NCBI GenBank assembly: GCA_014898415.1
Contig: RCTD01000019.1
Coordinates: 186,001 to 250,000 of the forward strand
Length of the DNA: 64,000 bases
Direction: 5' to 3'
Origin: Stromatinia cepivora
Lineage: Eukaryota > Ascomycota > Leotiomycetes > Helotiales > Sclerotiniaceae
The position numbers were made by a program, and so were the translations under genes. Under the pieces are notes generated by a model, which did not search any database, had not been told where the DNA came from, and was given only the letters and a program-made list of their open reading frames with translations. Of the stretch, positions 11,766-24,062 are shown piece by piece (position 1 is the stretch's first letter; each line of letters starts with the position of its first letter).

Positions 11766-14350
11766 TCATACAGCGCTCAACCCACCATCAAGATTGAGCA
11801 CACAATTGTTGGCATACTTATTGGTCGCTAAAAAGACGGCGGCATCGGCTATTTCAGTGACATCTCCAAAACGAGAGAGTGGAATGGCGTTTAGTGCTTC
11901 TTTACGAGCGAGATCGGTCATGGCTTTAATGATCGTGTTAGTTTGGCTATTTCTTTTAATTTTTTACGCAGTGTAAGATGTGATGTTTTTGTACATTAGA
12001 TTTTGAGATGGGGGAGAATGAGGGATGAGGAAAGGATGGGATGGGGTTTTTATTTGAATATTTAGGGTGGGGATGGTGTTTTTTTTGAGGGGTTGAAATA
12101 GAATGGGAGGATGAAAATGAATGCGAAGATGGATGGATGGATGCAAAGGAAAATACAAATGAGAGATGGGATGGATATGGATGTGGATGTGGGGGAGTGG
12201 AGTTGGTGGATAGAATAACTGAACACCATTACATAACATAAATAAGGGAATAAAAATATATCCATCAACTCCATATTACACTTTGAAGAATGATTAAGCA
12301 TCACTTGATACACAAAGAGATGAAGAAGGGAAATCTTAACGGGAGATAAAGAAAAGCGGAACAGCAGAGGTGGTGGAGAAGGAGGAGAGAAAAAGAGGCA
12401 GTGGTGGGAACTGAAATGTAATATAAAAATGTAAAATATAAAATTAAAATGAAACGAAATACATACCCCTCGTCATATCCGTCTCGATATATCCGGGTAC
12501 GATGACATTTACTCTTATTCCTGCAGAACCCATTTCGGAGGCTAGAGCACGGGTGAGTCCTGTTTTTTAAGGGGGGTTAGTTGGGGTTGTTTGATGGTTG
12601 GTGGGGTGAGGGGGAAAGGGGAGAGGGAAGAGGGGAGGGGGGAGGGGGGGGGGGGGGGAAGTAATGAAAAGGGAAAGAAGAAAGTAAAACCATACCAAGA
12701 ACCCCAGCCTTGCTAGCCGCATACGCCGCACTTCCCCTTCCACCTTTTATACCCAGGAGCGAGGAAATATTTATTATACAGCCTATTTTTTTTAAAAAAA
12801 AAATTGGTGGGTTAGCTTGTCTTGCTAAAGTAAAGCGGTGTTTGTTGTATCCTGGGGTTGGGGTTGGGGTTTGAGATGGGGATAGGTTGTAGGTTGTGAG
12901 ATTTGGGGTTGGAGTTGGAGTTGGAGTTGGAGTTTCTTGATATTCATCTATGAATAGATAGATAGGTAGATATTCATGAAGCCAGCCAATTTTATTGTGG
13001 GATTATGAATATACCAACGAAGCTCCTCTCCTCAAACATCATGAAGAAACTAAGAAACCCCCCGAAAATGAGAGTGAAGGGAGAAAATAGAAAAGGAAAA
13101 GAAGAGAAGAGGAAAGAGAAAATAAAAAAACATACCTTCCCTCCGTCTCAACATATCTTTCCCGATAATTTTACATCCCCATATCGTACCCATTAGATTT
13201 GTTTGGAGGATGTTTTCGATCAAAGAGGGAGAGGTGGTTATGAGGGGTGAGGCGTGGGTTAGACCTGCGGCGTTGATAAGGATGTCGATTTTGGGTTTGG
13301 GGTGCTGGTTGGGGGGGGTGGGGTGTTAGTGATGGGGGTTTTGAGAGTGAGGAGTTGGATTTTAGGGGATTGGGGAAGTGGGGTAGGGGGGAAGAGAGAA
13401 AGGATTGAGGGGAGGGAGCGGGGATGTGGTAGATAGGAATTGAACTGGTAAAGGGGAAGATGAGAAGAAGAATGTCAGGATTGGCAAATGATCAAGATGC
13501 AATTTCAAATGCATCCAGACACAGATGAAGAAGATAAAAGAGAACTACCCTCTAATCTCCCCGTCATCTCTCCTTATGCTCTTCTCTTGTCCCCTTTCTC
13601 CACCTCAACCCCAATCCCAATCCCATTCCCATTCCCATTCCCATTCTCTCTTCCCCATCCCAAAAACCCAACACGAAAACAAAAACCTTAAAAAAAAAAA
13701 GAACTCACCCCATCCGCCCTTTTCCCCCTCCCAAACTCTTGTTCCCAAAATTCCCTCTTCCCCACATCTCCACAAACAATATCAATATCAATCTCCTCTT
13801 TACCAATCTCATAATCACCCTTTTCCGAAGCCTCCCTCTCCAAAGCCTCTCTTTCCCTCACCTCTCTCTCCTTCACCTCCCTCTCCTTCACCTCCCTCTC
13901 CTTCACCTCCCTCTCCCTCATCCCCCTTTCCCTTCTAATCTCCTTTTCCAAACTCTCCAACCCCACCCTATTCCTCCCCACCAAAACCATTCTTCCACCC
14001 TTCACCCCAAACCTCTGCGCTATTGCCCTTCCGATTCCTCTTGAGGCGCCTGTTACGAGGATTGTTTTATTTGCGAATGGCGATTCTGTTATTGTTGTTC
14101 CGCTGGTGTTTGTTGATTTTTCTGGACTTGATGATGAAGTTGATGATGAAGATATAGATGCAGAATCGGATAGAAGAGAAGATCCCGTAGAGAAACCTCT
14201 CGCTCCTGATCTCGATCCCAAGCTAAACCCAGAATCCGCGCATCTCATACCCATACCCAAACCCCCATAATTTCCACCTCGAAAACTACACGCGAGGAGA
14301 TTTCCCGCTTTTTTCCCAAGAGATATCCCCATACCTAAACCCTTCGACAT
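11766..14350 (-). CDS. Short-chain dehydrogenase, 3-oxoacyl-ACP reductase-like, five exons
   Basis: NADPH-type SDR resembling mitochondrial FabG/Oar1, which would reduce 3-oxoacyl-ACP in mitochondrial fatty-acid synthesis; substrate is inference. Exons 13709-14350, 13136-13304, 12696-12782, 12467-12559, 11766-11923; 382 residues, longer than the usual ~250-280. Seen: Ser-rich N-terminal extension (possible mitochondrial leader), cofactor motif TGASRGIG (100-107), NAAG (225-228), catalytic Ser278, Tyr291 and Lys295 (YAASK), then [14 protein letters not shown]. An insertion of repeated EREVK units sits at about 138-172 between the cofactor motif and the rest of the fold. Introns are 404, 353, 136 and 543 nt and stuffed with simple sequence, far longer than elsewhere in the window. 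Its stop lies only 162 bp from the converging uba2 stop. Confidence 0.88.
12644..12658 (+). repeat. 15-base homopolymeric G run within G-rich tract
   Basis: Unbroken G15 preceded by further G blocks from about 12601, all inside intron 3 (12560-12695) of the SDR gene, so the transcript is C-rich here. The plus strand could form a G-quadruplex. Homopolymer length may also be affected by sequencing error. Confidence 0.85.
13845..13925 (-). repeat. Coding tandem repeat, 15-bp unit, in SDR exon 1
   Basis: Repeats of a CACCTCCCTCTCCTT-like unit on the plus strand encode alternating EREVK blocks on the minus strand. At least four near-identical copies are followed by decayed ones ([15 protein letters not shown]). 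The run stays in frame, consistent with expansion by replication slippage under selection for the frame. Confidence 0.85.
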
Positions 14351-15346
14351 AATATCCCCCCCAAAAACGAATCGAATCGAATCACAAATATAACAAGACC
14401 ACCAACCACCGACCTTTGACCAGCAAGCCGTCAGTCAGTCAACCAATAGCTACAACTATAGCTATAGCTGCGATGTTTACCTATCTATACCTTCCTTTCT
14501 TCCCCAACCCAACCTCACAATCCAAACATTCATCTGGCGTCCACACGATCTTTTATTTTTCCTTGTCAATCTTCAACAACTAAATAGTAACACAGAGTCT
14601 TAATTCAATCTAAGTCCTATATCGTCTTCGTTTTACTTCTGTCTTAAGATCAAAGTTGCCGATTCAAAAGAATTCCCCAGGAAATGTGTAATCCGATGAT
14701 GCATGCGTTCAAGTCACGTGTTGACATTTGATCGTTTCCTCACGAATTCAGATTTGGCTGCATAATGATTTATTAGCAAAGACAAAAGAAAATAATAATG
14801 TTTTAAAGCTCAATAATTTTACATATTATTACTTTTTTCTTGATTATATAGTCATAAAATATTAATATAAAAAAAAGAAATATGAAAAATAAACAGATGA
14901 CATTTTAAATATTATATCAAAGAAAACCTCGTAGAAGGATTTTATTCGCAGGCTCTAAGGCGTTGGCTTGGTTTTATTGTTGGTGGATACTATATACGCA
15001 AGCTACTTTGCATACTCGCATGTAGTCATTTCGTTTCTATATCAGTTCAATAGTGATTAGTATATCGCACATTATAAGTTACGATCTAGATGTACAGCGA
15101 GTGTGCAGCCAGGATTCATTCGGCGTACAACTACATACTTCAGATTCGCATCACATAATCACAAATTCACAAATCAATAAAGTAATAAAGCAATATCCTC
15201 GAAACAATTGTCACAATTACGAGTTTCTATTTGTTAATTTCTTAAGCAAGCTTTGTACGCCATTGTGCAACCTTGGTTTGGAATAACCAAACAAAAATGC
15301 CCTCGAAGAAAAATGTCAAAAATGTTCATATCTCATCTTTACTCAT
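14351..15346. other. Spacer: SDR promoter and acl2 3' region, AT-rich centre
   Basis: About 1 kb without a supported gene. The part near 14,770-14,930 is strongly AT-rich. The left end should carry the SDR promoter and the right end the acl2 terminator. Confidence 0.6.
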
Positions 15347-17256
15347 TTAACCACTGAACTCCTTAACCTTACTCTCTGCGAGACGTCCTGGAACAAGAGC
15401 CAAAGGAACAATACCACTAACGTGCATATCTGGTCCGTAAACGTGCATATCGAGTTTCAACTCTTGACCAACTGCCTTGATGTTCTTCAATCCTTCTTGG
15501 TAGTTAGGTCCAGCACGTCTAACCCAAATTTGAACCTTGTGCTCAATCAATAAGCTGCTGAATTCTCTCAAGGCACGAATGACACCCTTGAATGTGGAAG
15601 CGACATTGGTAAAGTTGGCAATACCACCACCGATGAAAAGAACCTTGCCTTCTGAGGTAATTGGTGCACGGAGCATGAGGTCAAGGACAGTACGAGCGTA
15701 GTGGTAAGTTTGGGTTTCTGTTGGTGCACCAGAGTATTCACCATAGTTGGCAAGCTCATCAGCGAATCCAGAGCTGGCAATAGCATCGGCATAAACGACG
15801 GAAGCACCACCACCAGCAACCAAAGTCCAAACTCTGCCGTTGGCGTTCAAAACTGTAAGCTTGAGGGATGCACCAGTCTTTGCGTCAAGTTCAGCGATAT
15901 ATGCTTCCTCCTTGCTCAACTCACGACCGAATGGAGCTGGGAACTCCATTGGTGGACCAGCATCAATGTTAACCTTTCCATCAGCTGCTTTAGCTGGAGT
16001 CATACCAAGAGCGGCAGGTGAGCGTGCGACAGCCCATTTTACACCACACTCGAACTCGGCAGTTTGATCGAGCTTAGCGGCCAAATCCAAGAAGTGAACC
16101 TCAGCAGAGGTACCTTCAGCATTAGGAATGACAACCAATGGGTTGATCTCAAGGTATGTGAATTGGCAGTCAACGTAGACGGCGTATAACCTGGTGATGA
16201 AGTCGACGAGAACGTTGTGTACACCTTGTGGAACCTTTTTGAGAAGACCTGCAGCGATTTCTTCGTTTGAAGGGTATTCGGCGAGATCGACTGGGATCAA
16301 CAATTTTTCGGCCTTTGCATCGACATCCCCAACATCGACACCTCCCTCGTGTGTGAAAAGAATCCAATCACCCTGAAAGAGAATATTGTTAGCACGTGGA
16401 CATATAGTATATGAGTATATATAATGCTATGAAAATTGTGCTGAGTGTAAAGAGCATAAATGGCGTAGACAGCGTGTCTAGTGTCTATTCCCAATACATC
16501 TGCGGGACTTAAGCTCGCTTGCTTTAAGATTTGAGAAGGAGAGCTGTGGACAGGGGGAGGTTGGAATCGGTTCCTTAGCTCCCTTTCGTCCGTTTGTGCT
16601 TCCGAGCCTTGGGTAATAAGAAGCAACAAAAGCCCCATGCATCCCACTGCAATGTTGAAACTTTGCATAAACTCAAAATCTTTACTTTTCGACATTCACT
16701 TTAATGTCATCCTTATTTTTTTGTTAAGAAAACATTCGAGGTAGTCTCGGAATTCATTCCCAGGAAATACCGCCTTCTGAAAATGAATCTTTGAAAATGT
16801 GAACTTAGTACATACCTCTCTTTGGGAGTTGATGTTGATATAATATTCAGTTCCGTCTGGATGTGGTACAAATGGTTCTACCAAAAATTGACGGAGAGTT
16901 CCAACGGTAGTCTCAACTGTGACTGGCTTTGCTGCCCTCTCGGCGATCCATGCCTTTGCTTCCGGCCAGGTCTTGTTCAAAGCAAGAAGACCACTCTTGC
17001 CTCGTCTCTTGATCAATTGATCAGGCTTTGCGACGAACTTGGAGCCTGGAACAAGGAGCCATGGATATAAGATTTCTGCTTGATCGAGAACTGTTGAGAC
17101 CTCAGCATCCGCTGGGAAATATAAGGAAGCGAGCTTCGAAGGTGGGTTGTGAGTGGCAGATTTTGGGAGAGGAGATGGCTTGATGACAGGAGCTCTTGTG
17201 AGGTGGTAGTTGAGGATTGCCTTTCCATCGGCCTCGGTGATTGCTTTGGCAGACAT
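15347..17256 (-). CDS. acl2: ATP-citrate lyase, ATP-grasp/citrate-binding subunit (ACL2)
   Basis: One of two subunits that split cytosolic citrate with CoA and ATP into acetyl-CoA and oxaloacetate, feeding lipid, sterol and acetylation pathways. Exon 1 16816-17256, intron 16373-16815, exon 2 15347-16372; 488 residues, matching the N-terminal half of the single-chain animal enzyme. Seen: MSAKAITEADGKAILNYHL start, ATP-grasp segment with SKFVAKPDQLIKRRGK, GDWILFTHEGGVDVGDVD, LEINPLVV, and the citrate-site loop GGGIANFTNVASTF. The 443-nt intron is about eight times the local norm and lies between NSQRE and GDWIL. The start matches the family N-terminus. It is divergent from acl1, the arrangement known in other filamentous ascomycetes, and probably co-regulated with it. 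Confidence 0.96.
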
Positions 17257-19124
17257 TTTGAAGTATGAAAATTGGTAAGTCTACTGTTAAAATTCCGAAT
17301 TAGCACAAAACGTCTGGGAATTCTAATGGCTTGAATTTGATAGAAAGTTTCAAAGTTTCCACAAGCTGCTTAATGATGTTCAACAGCCCTCGACGAATGT
17401 AAGCCCCGGATCCCCCAAGGGATCGAGAATACCCCACCGCAATTGGAAAGACAATCAAAACTCTCAACTCCCAGCAGATTATGCCAACTCACAACACTTA
17501 AACAATGGTATGACTTTCCCAGCTTTCAATGAATGAAGTCGGTGAGAGGTTTGAACAGCTCTGTCCCTCGATACGAACAACAAAAACGGAACTTGTTGGA
17601 CCGGTTGCGATGCGAAGCAATTGCAACACGAAAGTAAATATGAGGAGGGGAAGAAAGAATATACGTACCAAAGGGGTAGTCTTTTAATGGAACGCAAAAG
17701 TGGTCAAATAAGTAGACCAAAAAAAGATTTCAATTCTTGTGAAAGGAATGAAAACAATATCGAAAGATGGAATCTGTATTCTATCTCTCTATTCTTCTCT
17801 TCTCTTCTCTTCCCTTTTTGCGGGGGTTCAGGAATATGGAAAAGGAATCGGAGTTTCTAATATTTTTGAGAAGGAAACAGAAATTAATTCTAAGAGGGGA
17901 AAAAGGCAAGCTGAATGAGTATTCAATCGGAGACCGACGACTTCAAATTTTATTTGATCCTTTTAGCTGTCGTACGAGTGCTGGCTGATTCCTAGTCTGG
18001 AATAAGTTGTGGGTGGGATAAGTTATGGGGTGGAAGTAATGAATGGGTGGAAGTTATGGTGGAGGTTTCGAAAGAAGTCCCTTGAATGGATGCGGGTCCC
18101 CTTCCTTGAAATGGTCTTGCCTTTATGGGTGTGTGTGTTGATGAAAGCTCCCCTGCACTATCAAAATTCGAAATTTACGGAAACTAATAAGGAAACTAAA
18201 TTGTTTGGGTGGTCGTTGGGACGCTACTAGACAAGGATTGAATATTATTGGCTCTCAACCATCGGGATTTACTCAACGCCGACAATCTTTTATTAAAGGA
18301 AAAAGGAAAAAGGAACTAAGAAGGGGTAAAGAAGGGCTAGGAAAGGAATAGGAAGGGGGGAAAAGAACGACGGAGTAGGACAATTTATTGCCATTTTTAC
18401 TTACCTACCTAGCACATATCACCACATATCACCACATATCATATCACCACATATCAATCACCAACTCCGGTCCGAGCTCAAATATTTCCCACCCCTCTCT
18501 TCAGCTACTAGGTAACTAACTCCAGCCAATCCTCACTCCAAATATCGGCCCTCAATTATCAACGAAAAGAGAACGAAAAGGAATTCTTTGAAAAGACCGA
18601 CTGACTTGGTGTGTCAATTATTCTATTCAAAGACCACCCTCTCTCTCTTTTCTTCTTGTTTGTTACCTTCCATACAAATTCAAAATACCCTCAATCAACA
18701 TCAAAGTACTTCTTCAAAAGTATTTCGTTGTTCTGTTCTTTTTTTAAAACAACCTCATTCTACTTCTCATTACATCTAGAATAACGGAACAAAAAAGGTT
18801 TCTTACGTTTTTGTTTACGTTACGGATTCCCCATCTCTCTCTTATTCATTTAGAACTCCTCCACGCCGTCGAAGAATAGATTCCTTGAAACTTTTTACCT
18901 TGGTAAGCTCAAATTGAACCCATTCTACCCTCTTTTCTTCAATTTCATCTACTCCTCCTTCCTCCGTATACGGACTTCCCCAAAAACTTTCTCATTCTCT
19001 CCTCCGTTCAGCCCACCACGCCATTATCGCTATTTCCTTTTTGGGCCATATAGAAGTTTTCTTCAATTGACTAACAATTTACCCTTCCGCGCATTCAGAT
19101 TTTTGATCACTTCCTCCTCTCACG
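17257..19124. promoter_or_regulatory. Shared divergent promoter of acl2 (-) and acl1 (+)
   Basis: 1,868 bp between the two start codons. It holds long leaders on both sides: pyrimidine-rich sequence (about 18,620-19,060) directly before acl1, and GAAAGG-type purine tracts in the middle. A cluster of CACATATCAC repeats lies at 18,413-18,456. Its size suggests either several regulatory sites or unspliced leader introns. No ORF here is convincing. Co-regulation of the two subunits is inferred from the layout. Confidence 0.65.
18413..18456. repeat. Short direct repeats, CACATATCAC unit, in the acl promoter
   Basis: Four to five copies of a 10-base unit in 44 bp, roughly mid-way between acl2 and acl1. 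The regular spacing of one helical turn would suit a tandem factor-binding array, but slippage alone could also produce it. Confidence 0.8.
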
Positions 19125-21144
19125 ATGCCTTCTGCTACAGAATCCGGTGCAGGCAATGCCAACGACAATATCCGTAGATTTACTGCTCCCTCCAGACCTT
19201 TGAGCCCAAGAGCTGAACATACCCTTTTCCACGACAAGACAAGATGTTTCGTCTACGGTCTGCAACCAAGAGCCGTTCAAGGCATGCTCGACTTCGATTT
19301 CATCTGCAAGAGAAAGACTCCTTCGGTTGCAGGTATCATTTATACATTCGGTGGTCAATTCGTTAGCAAGATGTACTGGGGAACCAGCGAAACTTTGCTT
19401 CCAGTTTACCAAGACGTTGGAAAGGCCATGGCTAAGCACGAGGATGTTGATACCGTTGTCAACTTTGCTTCATCGCGAAGTGTCTACCAATCCACTATGG
19501 AACTTTTGCAATACCCACAAATTAAGTCAATTGCCATCATTGCTGAGGGTGTACCTGAAAGAGTGAGTTTTAATGCTTCAAATCAATTTGATCGTATGCT
19601 CATAAATAAATTAGCGTGCCCGTGAAATTCTTCATGCAGCAGCCAAGAAGGGTGTTACAATCATTGGTCCAGCTACTGTCGGTGGAATCAAGCCAGGATC
19701 CTTCAAGATTGGTAACACTGGTGGTATGATGGACAACATTGTTGCATCTAAGCTTTACCGAAAGGGTTCCGTTGGTTACGTCTCCAAATCTGGTGGTATG
19801 TCCAACGAGCTCAACAACATTATCGCCAACACAACCGATGGTGTTTACGAGGGTGTTGCTATTGGTGGTGACAGATACCCAAGCACAACCTTTATCGACC
19901 ATCTCCTCAGATATCAAGCCGATCCAGAATGTAAGATTTTGGTTCTGTTAGGAGAAGTTGGTGGTGTTGAGGAATACAGAGTTATCGAGGCCGTTAAGAA
20001 CGGAACTATCACAAAGCCCATTGTCGCATGGGCCATTGGTACTTGCGCAAGCATGTTCAAGACTGAGGTCCAATTTGGACACGCTGGTTCATTTGCCAAC
20101 TCTCAGCTCGAGACTGCTGCTACTAAGAACAAGTCCATGAAGGAGGCTGGTTTCCACGTTCCAGATACCTTCGAAGATATGCCAGCAGTCCTCGCCTCCG
20201 TCTACGACAAGCTTGTTGCAGATAGAACCATCGTACCACAACCTGAGCCAATTGTACCAAAGATACCAATTGATTACTCATGGGCTCAAGAACTTGGTCT
20301 TATCCGAAAGCCTGCTGCTTTCATCTCCACCATTTCCGATGATCGTGGACAAGAACTTTTGTATGCTGGTATGCCAATCTCTGATGTCTTCAAGGAGGAT
20401 ATCGGAATTGGTGGTGTTATGTCTCTTTTGTGGTTCCGTCGTCGTCTTCCAGATTATGCAAGCAAGTTCCTCGAGATGGTTCTCATGCTTACTGCCGATC
20501 ACGGTCCAGCTGTTTCTGGTGCCATGAACACTATCATTACCACCAGAGCCGGAAAGGATCTTATCTCTGCTCTCGTTTCTGGTCTCTTGACCATTGGATC
20601 CAGATTCGGTGGTGCTCTTGACGGTGCCGCTGAGGAGTTCACCAAGGCATTTGACAAGGGTCTTTCCCCACGTGATTTCGTCGATACCATGAGAAAGCAA
20701 AACAAGCTTATCCCAGGTATTGGACACAAGGTCAAGTCAAGAAACAACCCAGATCTCCGTGTCGAGCTTGTAAAGGAGTTCGTCAAGAAGCGTTTCCCAA
20801 GCTGCAAGATGCTCGACTATGCTTTGGCTGTCGAATCCGTCACCACCTCCAAGAAAGACAACTTGATCTTAAACGTTGATGGTGCCGTTGCCGTCTGCTT
20901 CGTTGATTTGATGCGCAATTGTGGTGCATTCAGCGCAGAGGAGGCTGAAGATTACATGAAGATGGGTGTATTGAACGGTCTCTTCGTTCTCGGACGTTCC
21001 ATTGGTTTGATTGCTCATTACCTCGATCAAAAGAGATTGCGCACTGGTCTCTACAGACATCCTTGGGATGATATTACTTATCTCTTGCCATCTTTGTCTT
21101 CGGGTGCGCCGGGTACTGAGGGTCGTGTTGAGGTGCAGATGTAA
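19125..21144 (+). CDS. acl1: ATP-citrate lyase, CoA-ligase/citrate-synthase-like subunit (ACL1)
   Basis: Second subunit of cytosolic ATP-citrate lyase, corresponding to the C-terminal part of the animal enzyme. Exon 1 19125-19562, 52-nt intron 19563-19614 (GTGAGT..TAG), exon 2 19615-21144; 655 residues, as expected. Seen: CoA-binding region [13 protein letters not shown]; the phospho-histidine segment [11 protein letters not shown], with the His that carries phosphate from ATP; and the citrate-synthase-like domain with [28 protein letters not shown] near the end. [14 protein letters not shown] and EGRVEVQM complete the family pattern. Translation starts [10 protein letters not shown]. It works as a complex with ACL2 from the opposite strand. 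Nothing in the protein appears broken. Confidence 0.97.
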
Positions 21145-21850
21145 GGTGCGGCTAGTTGAAGATGATTTTGTAAACGCAAATGCGAAGGGTGGAAGTTATA
21201 GAGCATGCTTCTACTTCTTACGGGGATTTTTTTTCTGATCCAACTTGCTGGATGGAGTTTTTAAGATCAATCATGCAGTAGATGAAGAATTGCTATAGCA
21301 AGATTTTTTTAATGGAAATGAAATCAAAATGATCAATCAATAAAGTGTTTTTGAAATTGTGTGAGATTAAGATGGTTTTGTTGTAGCTAAATTTGAATGC
21401 TCTCCTTCATTTCTGTGATGAAGCCAAAACAGCAAACAGATATGATATGCAATATACTTCAAGCTGTAGCCAAATAGAAGTAGGTGCCTGCTATCCTATC
21501 CATGTGCACTATCCATAGCTCAAATTTCCCCTCCACATCTCTCCACATATGAAACCAGATACTCTGCGTTGTATCATATAAATAAGTAAGAAAATCAATT
21601 GGTATGCAAACCCGTAAAATAGGTAAACCTGGCGCCTGGCCCTACCCCGTGTATGTCATTCTTTTATCAGGGAATCCTGCCAGATTGTGTCATATTGTAT
21701 CATATCATATCGTACACCCATTTTTATCATTTCTTCTTTTCTGTTTCTTGAACTCGGGTATTGTTTTGTTCTCTTTTGATCATGCACACGGGATTTTCAT
21801 TTACTTCCACACATTCTCATTAATTCAGCTCTTGGTCGTAGTCTCAAAAT
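21145..21850. other. Convergent intergenic region, acl1 / POLD4
   Basis: About 700 bp between converging stops. Contains T-rich runs and short ORFs without splice support. Assigned to 3' untranslated regions and spacer. Confidence 0.6.
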
Positions 21851-22584
21851 TTAAATCGCATCCCCACCGATAACTTCTTTAGCGCCCATTAATTCATCGA
21901 TGTATGCTCGTTCTACTGCGGTGTTTTTCTTCTCTGCTTCTTTTAGGAGAACGGCTAGAATTTCGATGGGGGGGTTAAGACCGAGTTTGAAGGCGCGGTG
22001 CCAGCGTTTGGTGCGGGAGATACCTATTGCTGGCTTTTGGGGGTATTAGTATCTAGTTTTTATGCTGGATCTTAATCGAGATTGAGATAATGGGGGGTGG
22101 ATCGCTTGCAGAGGGGGAATATAAGTGAGGATATATAATGAACAGCTGGTAAATAAATACATACACCATATTGACTCATCACATCCCATTCCCTTAATAT
22201 CTTCTCACTGATATCCAGATCTTCTTGATGTACTCTAGGCGCTAATCTTAGTTCCTCGCGACTTTTCCAATATTTGCGGATTTTGAAATCGGTTATTTGG
22301 GAGGCGAGGGCGTTTTGGTGTTCTTGTTCTGCGGTTAGGGGTTTGGGACGGGTTTGCGAGGGTTGAGGTGTGCTGTTTGGTGTGGATTCGCTGGGTGCGG
22401 TTGTGATGTCTTTCACTTCTGGGGATAGTTTGGAGGGATTGAGGGATGAGAGGTTGGTGAGGGAATTTTTGGTTGCGAGGGTGGAGGGTGTGCTGGCTTT
22501 GGTTATTTTGGAGGAGTTGTTGAAGGAGAGGGTTCTTTGGGTGCCTTTTTGCGCGGCGCCGTTGTTGCGGCGCGTGATGGGCAT
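21851..22584 (-). CDS. cdm1: DNA polymerase delta subunit 4 (POLD4 / Cdm1)
   Basis: Small fourth subunit of replicative DNA polymerase delta, which stabilises the complex and its contact with PCNA. Exon 1 22165-22584, intron 22034-22164 (GTATGT..AAG), exon 2 21851-22033; 200 residues. The conserved core is REWDVMSQYG | PAIGISRTKRWHRAFKLGLNPP, the signature of the family, interrupted exactly by the intron. The N-terminus has a PCNA-binding-like stretch QRTLSF at residues 16-21, close to but not matching the full PIP consensus. A Ser/Thr/Pro-rich linker (about 25-95) makes it longer than human POLD4 (107 residues), common in fungal members. The TACTAAT branch point precedes the acceptor by about 15 nt. 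Confidence 0.9.
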
Positions 22585-23845
22585 GGTTGCTGTAGGTTTG
22601 GTCTTGGGGTTTTTGGGGATGGTATTTGATGTGGTGGAGCTGGTAGAGGTTATTGATATTGATGGTTTGGTACCAAATATGGTGGATCAATAGGTTGACG
22701 TTGGATGGTATGACGATAGGATTCGAGAATTTAGTCTAGGCAGTTTGGCAGGGCAACATTGAACAGATGGATTGGACTGGGGAAAGAGGATAAGCGAGAA
22801 AATAAGCTTTCGTTAGCGCAAATAGGAAATATGGTCCGAGCGCTCATAAAAGTCTCAGCTTTGGTATTTTGTTGGGAGATGAGGGAGATGAGGGAGATGA
22901 GACATGAAGATCTGAGAGAGACTTATTTTGGTTATATCTTAACACTATTGCCAATGGTTTATATTGCTATTGATTCAATATAACTGTTCGTTTTCAAGTG
23001 CTGTCGATCTACATAAATGAAAGAGATGTAACCGAGTGGATTCTTCTACAGAGTCGTGAGACTGCTGATGGGAGACCGGAAGTCCGATCTTTGAAAGTGG
23101 TCAGGAAGTCCTGGGATTCTAGACTTTTGGAACTTTTGCCTTTTTCACTAAAGAACACAAGACTTACGATTCCGGGCCGTGAATAGCTTCAATATTACCC
23201 CAGCGAAAGAGCCGATCTGATCGGATGCTCATCAGGTGATTTACCGGTTCCAGAATATCAATTGCTTAAAGTGGCAGGCAGTCCCAAATATCGTACAATA
23301 TACCATGATAGTTACAATGCTCAATTCCAAATATATTTTGAGAAAAGCATGATCGTTGCATTGCATGATGAGGATTCTGCAATAACATGCACGATAATGC
23401 ACGACCAGGGTTTATATCGGTCTCATAAAAACAGCACTATGCTATTTTATCTTCATTAAGTTGATTGTGGATATGGTTTTCTTTGCATGTTGAAGAAATT
23501 GGAGAATGAGAAAGCGTCGAATATTCGAATATGCGGCGTTGGCACATGGGAGCGGGGATGAAGGATTTGGAACGGTAACCCGAGTAAAGATGGGGGAAGG
23601 AACCGCATGTCATGAATCCTTCAGTGTTATTTGAATACTAGGTATTGATGAAGCTAGGAGTTCGGAGTTTGAGTTTGGATGGTCTCCAGGAGATAGGAGT
23701 AGAGAGGTTACTACAAGGAGTTTCTTTCATTTGAGGAGGAAGTGAATGAAGTGGAATAGCTGTATAATTGGCTGAGTCTAATGTTTACTAGTAGAGTCAT
23801 CCCATTACATCTCTAGTCTTGATTCGGTGTATGAATTCATTTCAA
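22585..23845. other. Non-coding spacer at the edge of the accessory block
   Basis: About 1.26 kb upstream of POLD4. Contains a triple GATGAGGGA-type repeat near 22,878-22,905 and several short ORFs with no splice-supported continuation. No gene can be supported. Confidence 0.55.
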
Positions 23846-24062
23846 GGTTGAAAACAGTTTGAATGTTTAAAGAAAGTTCAATGTTCAGAGTTGTTTTAAT
23901 GTTTGGAATTGTTTCAATGTTCAAAGGAGGCTAAAGTTCAGAAGCATTTCATCTCAATGTCTACAATGATTCAAATATCTGAAGTGATTTCGGTTTGAAT
24001 CCCCTTCAATTTTCAATATCATTCCAACGTTCAATGTCATTTCAATGTTCGAACCCCCTTCA
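23846..24062 (+). repeat. Degenerate array with TTCAATGTTC core
   Basis: At least eight imperfect copies of a motif close to TTTCAATGTTC (variants TTGAATGTTT, TTTAATGTTT, CCAACGTTCA) spaced roughly 20-25 bases apart in about 215 bp. Most differences are C/T or A/G. It does not sit within an ORF and is a decayed tandem or a run of binding-site-like elements. Confidence 0.65.

Noticed and set aside
13488..14044. Plus-strand Pro/Ser-rich ORFs
   Set aside because: They are the antisense of SDR exon 1 and its CT-rich intron; composition explains the open frames.
22235..22693. ORFs overlapping POLD4 on both strands
   Set aside because: Shadows of the POLD4 coding frame, which alone matches a known family and splices correctly.
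23020..23100. tRNA-like stretch (ACCGAGTGG A-box-like sequence)
   Set aside because: No B-box (GGTTCGAAT-type) at the right distance and no acceptor-stem pairing.
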